In this document: piece after piece, positions 1-8,531 of the stretch
How the letters are laid out: each line of letters begins with the position of its first letter
How positions within the stretch are numbered: position 1 is the stretch's first letter
NCBI GenBank assembly: GCA_017453065.1
Contig: JAFTKW010000020.1
Span: forward strand, 32,029 to 96,028
Direction: 5' to 3'
From: Lachnospiraceae bacterium
GTDB taxonomy: Bacteria > Bacillota > Clostridia > Lachnospirales > Lachnospiraceae
Length of the DNA stretch: 64,000 bases
Position numbers and translations under genes: made by a program
The notes under the pieces: model-generated
What the model was told of the DNA's origin: nothing
Database searches by the model: none
What the model saw: only the letters and a program-made list of their open reading frames with translations

Positions 1-308
1 ATTTGACCATACATTTCATTCTCATTTATAAGCTTATCAAAAGTATAAAGGAAATTATCCAATAATCTATCTTGTTCTATATTGTCGCGGATTGCCTTTG
101 TAAAATTTGAGATAAATTCTTCTTCAATTTGATTTAACAAATCATATGGATCCTTAAAATAATTATAGAATGTTACTCTGCTATATCCTGCTTTTTCAGA
201 TATTTCTTTTACTGTAATTTTCTCAATAGGTCTTTCTTTATAATATTCACAAAAAGCAGATATAAAATCTCTCCTTGTAGTTTCTGTTACCTCTGGGTGT
301 TTTTTCAT
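1..308 (-). CDS. TetR/AcrR family transcriptional regulator (N-terminal part, runs off the window)
   Basis: Reading the minus strand from the ATG at 308 gives an open frame to the window edge, beginning MKKHPEVTETTRRDFISAF. Residues about 11-60 have the TetR DNA-binding pattern: a helix, the turn KITVKEISEKAGYSRVTFY, then YNYFKDPYDLL, the usual end of the recognition helix. A GAGGAG-like ribosome site lies about 7 bp upstream. The C-terminal ligand domain is outside the window. It is divergent from an HXXEE membrane protein with only 117 bp between the starts, so it probably represses that gene and itself. The family call is firm; ligand and targets are unknown. Confidence 0.88.
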   Translation of the reverse strand, partial: MKKHPEVTETTRRDFISAFCEYYKERPIEKITVKEISEKAGYSRVTFYNYFKDPYDLLNQIEEEFISNFTKAIRDNIEQDRLLDNFLYTFDKLINENEMYGQ

Positions 309-349
309 CGGCACTCCTCATTGCTTAACACATCTGTCAAATCTGTAAA

Positions 350-378
350 TTGATGCGTTTTTTGTCTATTGCTATAAT
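350..378 (+). promoter_or_regulatory. sigma-A type promoter of the HXXEE gene
   Basis: TTGATG (350-355), 17 bp, TATAAT (373-378). It lies in the divergent TetR/HXXEE gap, where a TetR operator would be expected. A weak inverted repeat (TTGCT 369-373 with AGCAA near 398) overlaps the -10 box and could be such an operator; this is inference. Confidence 0.6.
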
Positions 379-425
379 ATTATACGACACATGTAAAGCA
401 ATAACAAGAAAGAGGATATATCATT

Positions 426-1043
426 ATGAAGAGATTTCTTATAAAATACAATCTTGAGATACTAACTACGATAATGTTTGCTTTCGTGACATTATCGACA
501 ATTTGTAACTGGACCTTGTCAGTTACACAAAGAATCCTTATTGCATATGTATTTTTATTTACCCTACATGAGTGGGAAGAAAATAGATATCCTGGTGGGT
601 TCACGAACATTATGGAAGGAATGATTGGCAAAAAATTCAGTGAAGATGCTAAAGAACTTTCGCATATTCCAGTTATGATTTTACTTTTGCTAATACATAT
701 TATTCCGTATATTTTTGATTCAATAATCTTTTTAACCCTTATTCCTGTTTTTCTAGGAATCTTTGAGGGATTTGTACACACAATGGGAGTCAAACTATCG
801 AAAGCAGAAAAATTTTATACTCCTGGTATGATTACTGCATATATGATGTTAATTGCTTCAATCTTTACTATTTACTATTTACTTTCAAACAATATGATAA
901 CGGGAAAAGACTGTATACTAGGATTTGTTGGCATGTTTGTTAGTTTTGCTATTATGCAAAATAGAGTACTTGCAATAAATGGAATAACTTATAAAGATAT
1001 GTTCAATATAATAAAGGCTAAGAAAGAAACAATAACAAAATAG
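426..1043 (+). CDS. HXXEE domain membrane protein
   Basis: A 205-residue protein with about five to six hydrophobic segments. Residues 48-52 read HEWEE, the H-x-x-E-E signature of the HXXEE family (PF13787), with further polar residues (EGFVHTMGVK) in a later helix. Family members are small integral membrane proteins of unknown biochemical role, often beside a TetR regulator as here. It is AT-rich compared with the housekeeping genes downstream and is followed by a strong terminator, so it forms a unit with the divergent regulator. Specific function is unknown. Confidence 0.75.
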   Translation: MKRFLIKYNLEILTTIMFAFVTLSTICNWTLSVTQRILIAYVFLFTLHEWEENRYPGGFTNIMEGMIGKKFSEDAKELSHIPVMILLLLIHIIPYIFDSIIFLTLIPVFLGIFEGFVHTMGVKLSKAEKFYTPGMITAYMMLIASIFTIYYLLSNNMITGKDCILGFVGMFVSFAIMQNRVLAINGITYKDMFNIIKAKKETITK

Positions 1044-1050
1044 ATATGAA

Positions 1051-1082
1051 AAAAGACTCTTGATTTCTCAAGAGTCTTTTTT
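1051..1082. terminator. bidirectional intrinsic terminator
   Basis: Perfect 13-bp stem AAAAGACTCTTGA / TCAAGAGTCTTTT with a TTTC loop and T runs on both strands. It serves the HXXEE gene on the plus strand and the tRNA pair on the minus strand. Confidence 0.9.
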
Positions 1083-1084
1083 AG

Positions 1085-1158
1085 TAGCGAGAGGGGGATT
1101 CGAACCCTCGACACCACGGGTATGAACCGTGTGCTCTAGCCAACTGAGCTATCTCGCC
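1085..1158 (-). tRNA. tRNA-Met (CAT), elongator type
   Basis: The minus strand folds as a full cloverleaf: acceptor GGCGAGA with TCTCGCT, T8-A9, D arm GCTCAG, anticodon stem CACGG/CCGTG with loop TTCATAC (anticodon CAT), and T arm GGGTTCGAATCCC. The G1-U72 pair and the GGCG start resemble bacterial elongator tRNA-Met rather than the initiator. tRNA-Ile2 with a modified CAT anticodon cannot be fully excluded. CCA is not encoded. It is 21 bp from tRNA-Val. Confidence 0.93.
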
Positions 1159-1179
1159 ATATCAAATTATGTTTTTAAA

Positions 1180-1252
1180 TGGGACCTATAGGGCTCGAAC
1201 CTATGACCCTCTGCTTGTAAGGCAGATGCTCTCCCAGCTGAGCTAAGATCCC
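1180..1252 (-). tRNA. tRNA-Val (TAC)
   Basis: The minus strand reads GGGATCTTAGCTCAGCTGGG onward. The acceptor stem GGGATCT/AGGTCCC has one G-U pair; the anticodon stem TCTGC/GCAGA carries loop CTTACAA (anticodon TAC); the T loop is GTTCGAGCC. CCA is not encoded. It lies upstream of tRNA-Met and is probably cotranscribed with it. Confidence 0.94.
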
Positions 1253-1404
1253 GTCCGCGAGTTGTATTCACAACCGACTTTGCTAGTATAATGGATAGGA
1301 TATGATGTTGTCAAGTCATTTTTTGAAAAAAATCCAAAAAAAATGTGATGAAATTTTTGCGGAATTTTGTACGTCTGTGGAGGACTTGGAATCCAATTAA
1401 TTTC

Positions 1405-1433
1405 TTGATTTTTAATATATGGTATATTATAAT
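1405..1433 (+). promoter_or_regulatory. promoter of the NCS2 permease gene
   Basis: TTGATT (1405-1410), 17 bp spacer, TATAAT (1428-1433). The transcript would have a leader of about 65 nt. Confidence 0.7.
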
Positions 1434-1454
1434 TTTTTTTGTGATTTTATATAG

Positions 1455-1479
1455 TAGGAACGCTTCAGGAGCGGACCTA
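1455..1479 (+). promoter_or_regulatory. 5' UTR hairpin upstream of the permease
   Basis: TAGG-AA-CGCT-TCAGG-AGCG-GA-CCTA: two 4-bp helices split by a symmetric AA/GA internal loop, 26 nt before the start codon and just 5' of the ribosome site. The classical purine riboswitch core is absent. A small regulatory hairpin is possible but unproven. Confidence 0.35.
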
Positions 1480-1505
1480 TAACGAATACGAAAGGGAGAA
1501 AAATC

Positions 1506-2861
1506 ATGGAAAAATTTTTTAAGTTGAAAGAGAATGGTACTAACGTTCGTACCGAGATCACTGCTGGTCTTACTACATTCTTCGCAATGGCGTACATTCT
1601 CTTTGTCAATCCAAACATCTTGTCCCAGTCTGGTATGGAATGGGGCGCAGTTTTCCTAGCAACAATCATTGCATCCGTAGTTGGTACTCTGATTATGGGT
1701 CTCGTTGCTAATGTTCCATATGCACAGGCACCTGGTATGGGCCTTAACGCATTCTTTGTTTACACTGTTTGCTTTGGTTTAGGATTTACCTGGCAGCAGG
1801 CATTGTCCATGGTATTTATCTGTGGATTACTCAACATCTTGATTACTGTTACTAAACTCAGAAAGTACATCATCAAAGCCATTCCTACAAGCTTGCAGAA
1901 TGCTATCGGCGGCGGTATCGGTCTGTTTGTTGCTTACATCGGCTTCTTGAATGTTGGCTTTGTTAACTTTGGTGCTGGAGTTCCTTCTCTGGCTACATTA
2001 AATACTCCAGTTCTTTGGGTATTCTGCATTGGTTTGGTAGTAACTATCGTTCTTATGCTTCTTAAAGTAAAAGGAGCTATGTTGCTTGCTATCATTATCA
2101 CAACTATCGTTGGTATTCCTTTTGGTGTTACAACTATGGGAAGTTCTGTAAGCTTCACAGAAGCTTGCGCAGCTCTTCCAACAACCTTCCTTGCTATCTT
2201 CAGAGAAGGTGGCCTTGTAAGCTTGTTCACAGATGTATCCAAATTGCCATTGGTATTGATCACAATCTTCGCATTCAGCATCACAGATACATTCGATACA
2301 ATCGGTACCTTCATCGGAACTGGTCGTCAGAGTGGTATCTTCTCTGAAGAAGATGAGAAGATGATGGATCAGAATGCTGGTTTCAAGTCCAGATTGGACA
2401 AGGCTCTCTTTGCAGATGCTACAGCTACTTCTATCGGCGCTTTGTTTGGAACATCCAATACAACAACATTCGTAGAATCTGCAGCTGGTATCGGAGCAGG
2501 CGGACGTACAGGTCTTACATCTGTAGTAGTTTCCATTTGCTTTGCACTTTCTGCATTCTTGGCTACATTCGTTAGTGCAGTTCCATCTGCAGCTACAGCG
2601 CCAGCATTGGTTATGGTAGGTGTTCTGATGGCATCCTCCTTCAAGGATATCAAATGGAACGAATTGGACGAAGCTCTTCCAGCATTTTTCGCTGGCTTAT
2701 TCATGGCTATTTGCTACAGCATTTCTTACGGTATCGCATTCGGTTTCATTACATACTGCATCGTTAAGATTTGTGCTCGCAAAGCAAAAGAAGTACATCC
2801 ACTGTTGTGGGGTTGCACAGTATTGTTCATCTTGAACTTTGTATTGTTGGCAATTCTGTAA
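1506..2861 (+). CDS. NCS2 family purine permease (guanine/hypoxanthine type)
   Basis: A 451-residue polytopic membrane protein of the AzgA/PbuG branch of nucleobase:cation symporters. The N-terminus has TEITAGLTTFFAMAYILFVNP, the family opening, followed by NVPYAQAPGMGLNAFFVYT, and in the second half DTFDTIGTFIGTGRQ and FGTSNTTTFVESAAGIGAGG, the substrate-site segments conserved in this branch. About 13 hydrophobic helices are visible. The start has AAAGGGAG 8 bp upstream. It likely imports hypoxanthine, guanine or adenine for salvage. It has its own promoter and terminator, so it is monocistronic. Confidence 0.92.
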   Translation: MEKFFKLKENGTNVRTEITAGLTTFFAMAYILFVNPNILSQSGMEWGAVFLATIIASVVGTLIMGLVANVPYAQAPGMGLNAFFVYTVCFGLGFTWQQALSMVFICGLLNILITVTKLRKYIIKAIPTSLQNAIGGGIGLFVAYIGFLNVGFVNFGAGVPSLATLNTPVLWVFCIGLVVTIVLMLLKVKGAMLLAIIITTIVGIPFGVTTMGSSVSFTEACAALPTTFLAIFREGGLVSLFTDVSKLPLVLITIFAFSITDTFDTIGTFIGTGRQSGIFSEEDEKMMDQNAGFKSRLDKALFADATATSIGALFGTSNTTTFVESAAGIGAGGRTGLTSVVVSICFALSAFLATFVSAVPSAATAPALVMVGVLMASSFKDIKWNELDEALPAFFAGLFMAICYSISYGIAFGFITYCIVKICARKAKEVHPLLWGCTVLFILNFVLLAIL

Positions 2862-2890
2862 TTACAGATAGTTTAGCAATGATTAAATGG

Positions 2891-2924
2891 GCGTTTCGGC
2901 TTAATAGTCGAAACGCTCTTTTTT
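2891..2924 (+). terminator. intrinsic terminator after the NCS2 permease
   Basis: GCGTTTCG (2891-2898) pairs with CGAAACGC (2909-2916), followed by TCTTTTTT. Confidence 0.88.
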
Positions 2925-2940
2925 GAAAGGACCGATAGGT

Positions 2941-3909
2941 ATGGAAAGTGTAGTGCAAGTAGTGTTGTTGATGGTTGCTTTTGCAATGCTTTATATTGGT
3001 GCACACTGGTTGGTAGACGCCAGCACGAGAATTGGAGTTAAATTCGGAATGCCACAAATAGCGGTGGGACTTACAATTGTGGCAATGGGGACAAGTGCAT
3101 CGGAAGCAGTGGTGAGTATAACATCTGCACTAGAGGGAAATGCTGAGATTACAATAGGAAATATTGTGGGAAGTAATATTTTAAACGTACTTCTAATTTT
3201 GGGGATTTCTGCACTGATATCTTCGCTGACTATACAAAAAAACACTGTGTATGCAGAGATTCCAATCATGTTTGGCGTCACAGTGATGCTCCTGATTGCA
3301 GGAGTAAGGGACAACAACGTGGGAAGATTAGAGGGCGTGATTTTCCTATGGATTTTTATATTCTATTTGGCTTACCTTTTTCTTTTGGCAATCAAAGACA
3401 GAAAGGATAAAGCATTGCTTGAAGTGGAAGCGCCAGAAAATAGCAAGACAAGTATAGAGCATGCAAAAACATCGGTACTGTTTTTGCGGATAGTAGTTAG
3501 TCTGATATTACTTATTGGTTCCAGTGATTTGGCCGTTCAAATTGTGAGTGCTATGGCCACGGCAATGGGAGTCGGCGATCGTATGTTGGGTTTTACAATT
3601 ATTGCTATTGGAACATCCTTACCTGAATTGTTTACCTCTGTGGTTGCAGCCAAAAAAGGAAATGCAGATATTGTAGTTGGCAATATTGTTGGAAGTTGTA
3701 TTTTTAACATTCTGTTTGTGGTTGGCACGGTGGCGGTTATGACGCCGGTTGTATTTGTGCCAGACTTTACGATAGACACATTGATTGCTTTAGCTGTTTG
3801 TGTTCTACTGTTTGGCTGTGTTTTTAGAAAGAAAGAACTTACACGCAAACATGGGATTTTGATGTTGGTACTTTATGTGTTATACTTAGTTTATCTCTTT
3901 TTTCACTAA
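2941..3909 (+). CDS. calcium/sodium antiporter (CaCA family, YrbG-like)
   Basis: A 322-residue membrane protein with two inverted repeats of the cation/Ca2+ exchanger superfamily. The two alpha repeats are seen as GTSASEAVVSITSALEGN with GNIVGSNILNVLLILG in the first half, and GTSLPELFTSVVAAKKGN with GNIVGSCIFNILFVVG in the second; the acidic residues in GTSxxE are the ion-coordinating positions of the family. A hydrophilic loop of about 35 residues separates the halves. The frame is open from a TTG at 2923, but ATG 2941 with AAAGGA 9 bp upstream is the better start. Exports Ca2+ or exchanges it for Na+ by family inference. Confidence 0.9.
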   Translation: MESVVQVVLLMVAFAMLYIGAHWLVDASTRIGVKFGMPQIAVGLTIVAMGTSASEAVVSITSALEGNAEITIGNIVGSNILNVLLILGISALISSLTIQKNTVYAEIPIMFGVTVMLLIAGVRDNNVGRLEGVIFLWIFIFYLAYLFLLAIKDRKDKALLEVEAPENSKTSIEHAKTSVLFLRIVVSLILLIGSSDLAVQIVSAMATAMGVGDRMLGFTIIAIGTSLPELFTSVVAAKKGNADIVVGNIVGSCIFNILFVVGTVAVMTPVVFVPDFTIDTLIALAVCVLLFGCVFRKKELTRKHGILMLVLYVLYLVYLFFH

Positions 3910-3964
3910 GTATGGAGGAAAAAGAATTAAAGTTATAGATTAAGATAGGAGATCAAGGAAAGTT

Positions 3965-4516
3965 ATGAGAATAGGCATGGGATACGATGTACACAAATTG
4001 GTTGAAGGCAGAGATATGATTATAGGTGGTGTGCACATTCCTTATGAAAAAGGTTTGCTGGGACATTCGGACGCAGACGTGTTGACCCACGCTGTGATGG
4101 ATGCTTTGCTTGGGGCTTCGGCTCTTGGCGATATTGGAAAGCATTTCCCGGATACAGATCCAGCTTACAAAGGAATATCCTCTATTACATTACTTGAAAA
4201 AGTAGGAGAATTATTAGAAGAGAATTGTTTCTTCATTGAAAATATAGATGCGACCATTATTGCTCAGGCACCAAAGATGCGACCTCACATTGACCAGATG
4301 CGTGCTAACATTGCAAGAGCACTGGGAATTGATGTGGATCAGGTCAATGTAAAGGCGACCACAGAAGAAGGGCTTGGATTTACTGGAGCTGGAGAAGGTA
4401 TTTCCTCTCAGGCGATATGTCTGCTTACCACACCAAAGAATATGGTGACTATGGATATGACGGGCGAAGACGGTCAATCTAAGTGTGGTGGATGTCAGGG
4501 TTGCTCCAAAAAGTAA
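3965..4516 (+). CDS. ispF: 2-C-methyl-D-erythritol 2,4-cyclodiphosphate synthase with Cys-rich tail
   Basis: IspF of the MEP isoprenoid pathway, converting CDP-methylerythritol 2-phosphate to the cyclic diphosphate. [12 protein letters not shown] (D8, H10 metal ligands), [31 protein letters not shown] and [12 protein letters not shown] are the family signatures. The protein is 183 residues against the usual 155-160: after the core ends near residue 156 there is an acidic extension finishing CGGCQGC (C174, C177, C180). In Bacillus ispF also precedes cysE; ispD and gltX are absent here. dxs and ispA of the same pathway are in this window. Confidence 0.95.
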   Translation: MRIGMGYDVHKLVEGRDMIIGGVHIPYEKGLLGHSDADVLTHAVMDALLGASALGDIGKHFPDTDPAYKGISSITLLEKVGELLEENCFFIENIDATIIAQAPKMRPHIDQMRANIARALGIDVDQVNVKATTEEGLGFTGAGEGISSQAICLLTTPKNMVTMDMTGEDGQSKCGGCQGCSKK

Positions 4517-4583
4517 GGATAGTATGCCGGCTAAGTTACAAGGCAGAGGTAAAGGTTTGGCATATTAAGTAGTGCAAAAATAG

Positions 4584-4612
4584 TTGACAAAATTTAAGGT
4601 TTTGCATAATAT
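4584..4612 (+). promoter_or_regulatory. promoter of the cysE-cysS operon
   Basis: TTGACA (4584-4589), 17 bp, TAATAT (4607-4612), starting the T-box leader about 15 nt downstream. Confidence 0.75.
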
Positions 4613-4627
4613 GAACTATATATGTAA

Positions 4628-4897
4628 AAGCGATGAACAGAAAGAGTACCTTTCGGGAAGATGTCAGAGAGGAAGCGCCACCGGCTGAAAGCGCATCTCA
4701 TTGAAACAAAAGGGAAGTGCATCTGTGAGCTGGCTCTTTGAAACGGTAGTGTTAGGGTTTAAATTCCCTCTTGCTACTTGAGTAGTAGAGCACGTTTACT
4801 TCACGTTACGGAGATTGAGGGAAGAACAGTTTGTTCTTAACAAGAGTGGAACCGCGGATACATCCGTCTCTTAGGAGATAGATGTGTCCGTTTTTTT
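4628..4897 (+). promoter_or_regulatory. T-box riboswitch, cysteine type
   Basis: A tRNA-sensing leader. Stem I begins near 4628 with GCGATGAACAGAAAGAGTACC. The likely specifier codon is TGC (Cys) at 4718-4720 in the context GAAGTGCATC. The T-box sequence AGAGTGGAACCGCGG is at 4843-4857. The terminator GGATACATC (4856-4864) / GATGTGTCC (4881-4889) with seven Ts overlaps the 3' side of the antiterminator. Uncharged tRNA-Cys should allow read-through into cysE and cysS, which fits the specifier. The T-box and terminator are certain; the specifier assignment rests on position and downstream genes. Confidence 0.93.
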
Positions 4898-5077
4898 GTG
4901 ATGGCGACGAGGAAAATGGACATTGTGCTTGCACGAATGGACATTTGACGACCGCTAATCAGAGCGAGATTCGCAAAGCGTATCTCGTCTCTGTTATGGT
5001 AACGAAGCAAGCGCACTCACGAAGTGGGTGTCGGATGGCGAACCAGATGGCGCAGAACTCTATATCAGGGGGTATAT
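4898..5077 (+). other. structured leader between T-box terminator and cysE
   Basis: 180 nt with no credible gene. It holds a hairpin CGAGAT-T-CGC-AAA-GCG-T-ATCTCG (4965-4987) and a short hairpin GTGCTTGCAC framed by two ATGGACAT copies (4916-4946). The opening ATGGCGACGAGG resembles ATGACGACGAGG found in the same place after the terminator before spoIVB (about 52957). Role unknown; possibly mRNA stability or a dispersed repeat. Confidence 0.45.
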
Positions 5078-5728
5078 ATGGGATTTATTAAAAGTCTTAA
5101 AGAAGAAATCAATATCATACGAGAACGAGATCCTGCAATTCATTCATCATGGGAAGTGCTTTTGTATCCTAGTTTTAAGGCTATGTTGCATTATCGTACC
5201 GCCCACAAGTTGTACGAGAAAAAGCATTACTTTTTGGCCAGATGGATATCTCAAAGAGCAGTTCGAAAGACTGGAATCGAGATTCATCCGGGTGCTAAGA
5301 TTGGCAAAGGTTTTTTTATAGACCATGGTCACGGCGTAATCATTGGTGAAACAACCATTATTGGCGACAATGTGACGCTGTATCAGGGTGTTACTCTTGG
5401 GGGTAACGGAAAGGAACAGGGCAAGCGACATCCTACTATTGGAGACAATGTCATGATTAGTGCAGGAGCCAAAGTTCTAGGTTCCTTTACCATAGGAGAA
5501 AACTCCAAGATTGGTGCGGGAAGTGTTGTGCTGGCCGAGGTGCCACCGAATTCTACGGTAGTAGGTGTTCCTGGAAGAGTGGTAAGACGGAACAATCAGG
5601 TATTACCTAGAGAAGAACTGGATCATGTGCATCTTCCAGACCCAGTAAAAGAAGAATTACAACTGCTTCGTAAAGCAAATGCCGATTTGGCAGAGCGTGT
5701 TTTGCAGCTGGAGAAGCATTTTTCGTAA
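5078..5728 (+). CDS. cysE: serine O-acetyltransferase
   Basis: CysE acetylates serine with acetyl-CoA, the first step of cysteine synthesis. The 216-residue protein has a helical N-terminus ([20 protein letters not shown]) and a C-terminal left-handed beta helix of hexapeptide repeats. It contains [19 protein letters not shown] with the active-site histidines, [20 protein letters not shown], and [21 protein letters not shown]. The frame is open from 5024 but ATG 5078 has AGGGGG 5 bp upstream and matches family N-termini. It is controlled by the cysteine T-box and coupled to cysS. Confidence 0.95.
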   Translation: MGFIKSLKEEINIIRERDPAIHSSWEVLLYPSFKAMLHYRTAHKLYEKKHYFLARWISQRAVRKTGIEIHPGAKIGKGFFIDHGHGVIIGETTIIGDNVTLYQGVTLGGNGKEQGKRHPTIGDNVMISAGAKVLGSFTIGENSKIGAGSVVLAEVPPNSTVVGVPGRVVRRNNQVLPREELDHVHLPDPVKEELQLLRKANADLAERVLQLEKHFS

Positions 5729-5809
5729 GCATTACTGCGATTTTTGTAAACAAGAAAATTGACGGATAATTAATCTCGAAAACGATAGAAAAGATAAAAG
5801 GAGAAAGAA

Positions 5810-7222
5810 ATGAAGATTTACAATACTTTAACCAAACAGAAAGAAGATTTCGTACCTATTGAGCCTGGAAAGGTAAAGATGTATGTGTGTGGACCTACCG
5901 TATACAACTTAATCCATATTGGAAATGCCAGACCAATGATTGTGTTTGATACTTTTCGCAGATATATGGAGCACAAGGGATACGAAGTAAACTATGTATC
6001 CAACTTTACAGATGTAGATGACAAGATTATCAAGAAAGCCATTGAAGAAGGTGTAGATTCTTCTGTGATTTCTCAGAGATATATTGCAGAGTGCAAAAAG
6101 GATATGGAGGCGATGAATGTCAAGCCAGCCACCAAGCATCCTTTGGCGACCGAAGAAATCTGCGGAATGCTGGATATGATTGGCGATTTGATTGAAAAAG
6201 GTCACGCTTATGTGGCAGCAGACGGTACTGTATATTTCCGTACCAGAAGCTTTAAGGAATATGGCAAGCTTTCTCACAAAAATCTAGATGACTTGCAGGG
6301 CGGAAATCGTTCCTTACTTGTATCTGGTGAGGATCAGAAGGAAGATTCCTTGGACTTTGTATTGTGGAAACCAAAGAAGGATGGAGAGCCTTACTGGGAG
6401 TCTCCATGGTGCAATGGTCGTCCTGGTTGGCATATTGAATGTTCTGTTATGAGCAAGAAGTATTTGGGAGACCAGATCGATATCCATGCAGGCGGTGAAG
6501 ACCTAGTATTCCCACACCATGAAAATGAAATCGCTCAGTCTGAGGCTGCCAACGGCAAAGAATTTGCACGTTACTGGATGCACAATGCATTCCTTAACAT
6601 TGACAACAAAAAGATGTCCAAGTCTGCAGGAAACTTCTTTACTGTAAGAGACATCGCTGAAAAATATGATTTGCAGGTGCTTCGTTTCTTTATGCTCTCT
6701 GCACACTATAGAAGTCCACTGAACTTCAGCGCAGACTTGATGGAAGCTGCAAAGAGTGGTTATGAGAGAATTGTAACTTGCGTGGCAAATCTGAAATACC
6801 TTTTGGATGCAAAGACAGAAGAGGCCGGATTGAGTGCAGAGGAAGAGACACTTCTTACAGAGGCAAAGCAGTTTGTGACTCGTTTTGATGAAGCCATGGA
6901 CGATGACTGCAATACAGCAGATGCGATTTCTGTTATCTTTGAATTGGTGAAATTTGTGAATACCAATGCGGACGGCACAAAGAGCAAGGCATTTATTCAG
7001 GCGCTTAAGGATGAAGTAGTCATGCTCAGTGATATCTGCGGTCTAATTGTGGAAAAGAAAGAAGAGATGCTGGATGAAGAAATCGAGAATCTGATTGCAG
7101 AGAGACAGGCAGCTCGAAAAGAAAAGAATTTTGCACGCGCAGATGAAATCCGTGATATACTGTTGGAAAAGGGTATCGAATTGAAGGATACCAGGGAAGG
7201 CGTAAAGTGGCAGAGAGTATAA
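5810..7222 (+). CDS. cysS: cysteinyl-tRNA synthetase
   Basis: Class I aminoacyl-tRNA synthetase charging tRNA-Cys, 470 residues (normal length). It has [20 protein letters not shown] with the first zinc cysteine and the HIGN nucleotide motif, [14 protein letters not shown] and [14 protein letters not shown] for the remaining zinc ligands, and [14 protein letters not shown] (KMSKS loop). The C-terminal DALR-like helical region ends [16 protein letters not shown] in style. The ribosome site is AAAAGGAG. It lies 81 bp after cysE under the same T-box, and the mrnC start overlaps its 3' end by 16 bp. Confidence 0.97.
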   Translation: MKIYNTLTKQKEDFVPIEPGKVKMYVCGPTVYNLIHIGNARPMIVFDTFRRYMEHKGYEVNYVSNFTDVDDKIIKKAIEEGVDSSVISQRYIAECKKDMEAMNVKPATKHPLATEEICGMLDMIGDLIEKGHAYVAADGTVYFRTRSFKEYGKLSHKNLDDLQGGNRSLLVSGEDQKEDSLDFVLWKPKKDGEPYWESPWCNGRPGWHIECSVMSKKYLGDQIDIHAGGEDLVFPHHENEIAQSEAANGKEFARYWMHNAFLNIDNKKMSKSAGNFFTVRDIAEKYDLQVLRFFMLSAHYRSPLNFSADLMEAAKSGYERIVTCVANLKYLLDAKTEEAGLSAEEETLLTEAKQFVTRFDEAMDDDCNTADAISVIFELVKFVNTNADGTKSKAFIQALKDEVVMLSDICGLIVEKKEEMLDEEIENLIAERQAARKEKNFARADEIRDILLEKGIELKDTREGVKWQRV

Positions 7223-7647
7223 CACTATTAAGTCAAATTAAAGAGAAGTTTGGGTGTGGACCAGTGGATGTAAGAACCTACTCGCCCCTCACCCTTGCTT
7301 ACATCGGAGATGCAATCTTTGATTTGGTGATTCGCACCGTTGTCGTAGAGAGGGCGAATCGTCCAGCCAATCAGTTGCACAAAGAGACAGTCAAATATGT
7401 AAAGGCAGAGACGCAGGCACAGATGATTGATGTGTTGCTTCCTCTTTTTACAGAGGAGGAAATTGCGGTATACAAGCGTGGCAAGAATGCCAAGCCTTAC
7501 ACCAAGGCCAAAAACGCTACCTTTGGAGAATACCACAAGGCAACTGGCTTCGAGGCTGTAGTAGGCTATCTGTATTTACAGGATGATATGCCAAGAATCT
7601 TGGAATTGATTCAGCATGGTATTTCTGCTATAGGGATGGAACTTTAA
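7207..7647 (+). CDS. mrnC: Mini-ribonuclease 3 (23S rRNA maturation)
   Basis: A 146-residue RNase III-like catalytic domain with no dsRNA-binding domain. TLAYIGDAIFDLVIRTVVVE is the RNase III signature helix with its catalytic acidic residues; KRGKNAK and ATGFEAVVGYLYL complete the domain. In Bacillus, MrnC trims 23S rRNA ends. The start is GTG 7207 inside the end of cysS with GGAAGG upstream. The position between cysS and rlmB is conserved in Firmicutes and supports the call. Confidence 0.93.
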   Translation: MAESITLLSQIKEKFGCGPVDVRTYSPLTLAYIGDAIFDLVIRTVVVERANRPANQLHKETVKYVKAETQAQMIDVLLPLFTEEEIAVYKRGKNAKPYTKAKNATFGEYHKATGFEAVVGYLYLQDDMPRILELIQHGISAIGMEL

Positions 7648-7707
7648 CCATTTACAAGGATAGTGACAGCGAGTTTACAGCAGGGATTCGCAGAAAAAGG
7701 AGAATAT

Positions 7708-8448
7708 ATGGGATATCAGGAATTTACCATAGAAGGAAGAAATGCGGTTATCGAAGCATTTCGCAGTGGAAAGCCAATAGACAAAGTGTTTATCTTGGAT
7801 GGTTGTCAGGATGGACCAATCATGACCATCAAGAGAGAGGCCTCCAAACACGATACATTGATTAAGTATGTTTCCAAGGAGCGCTTGGATCAGATGTCTG
7901 AAACAGGCAAGCACCAGGGCGTTATAGCCTATGCGGCTGCCTATGAATATGCACAAGTGGAAGATATATTGGACAATGCTAAGGCGAAAGGGGAACCACC
8001 TTTTATCTTTTTGCTGGATAATATTGAGGACCCACATAACTTGGGGGCTATCATTCGTACCGCCAATCTGGCAGGTGCACATGGAGTGATTATTCCTAAG
8101 AACAGAGCGGCTGGATTGACAGCGACAGTGGCTAGAACTTCCGCTGGAGCATTGAATTATACTCCTGTAGCAAAGGTTACCAACATGTCACAGACCATCG
8201 AAGCCTTGAAAAAAGAAGGACTTTGGTTTGTCTGCGCAGATATGGGTGGCACCACCATGTACGACTTGGACCTTAGAGGACCAATTGGTTTGGTCATTGG
8301 CAATGAAGGGGAAGGCGTAGGACGTTTGGTAAAAGAGAAGTGTGATATGATTGCCTCTATACCTATGAAGGGGGATATCGATTCGCTCAATGCTTCTGTG
8401 GCAGCAGGCGTACTGGCTTATGAAATTGTAAGACAACGTCTGAAATAG
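7708..8448 (+). CDS. rlmB: 23S rRNA 2'-O-ribose methyltransferase RlmB (TrmH/SpoU family)
   Basis: A 246-residue SpoU-family methyltransferase. The N-terminal substrate-binding domain starts FTIEGRNAVIEAFRSG. The C-terminal knotted SAM domain has motif 1 DNIEDPHNLGAIIRTANLAG, motif 2 IGLVIGNEGEGVGRLV, and motif 3 IPMKGDIDSLNASVAAGVLAYE. It methylates a ribose of 23S rRNA (G2251 in E. coli numbering). The frame is open from GTG 7663, but ATG 7708 follows AAAAGGAGA with ideal spacing. Confidence 0.95.
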   Translation: MGYQEFTIEGRNAVIEAFRSGKPIDKVFILDGCQDGPIMTIKREASKHDTLIKYVSKERLDQMSETGKHQGVIAYAAAYEYAQVEDILDNAKAKGEPPFIFLLDNIEDPHNLGAIIRTANLAGAHGVIIPKNRAAGLTATVARTSAGALNYTPVAKVTNMSQTIEALKKEGLWFVCADMGGTTMYDLDLRGPIGLVIGNEGEGVGRLVKEKCDMIASIPMKGDIDSLNASVAAGVLAYEIVRQRLK

Positions 8449-8531
8449 GCGTGGATGTGCGCAGATGAGCAGGCGGCTTGGCAACAGTATGGCGCACTAG
8501 GCCGTGGCAAGAGTTTGTGTGAGGACATAGT

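Noticed and set aside
1261-1505. Purine riboswitch before the NCS2 permease
   Set aside because: The conserved aptamer core and its loop-loop motifs are not present.
4882-5091. 69-codon frame in the cysE leader
   Set aside because: Lies across the T-box terminator T tract and leader hairpins; no ribosome site and atypical composition.
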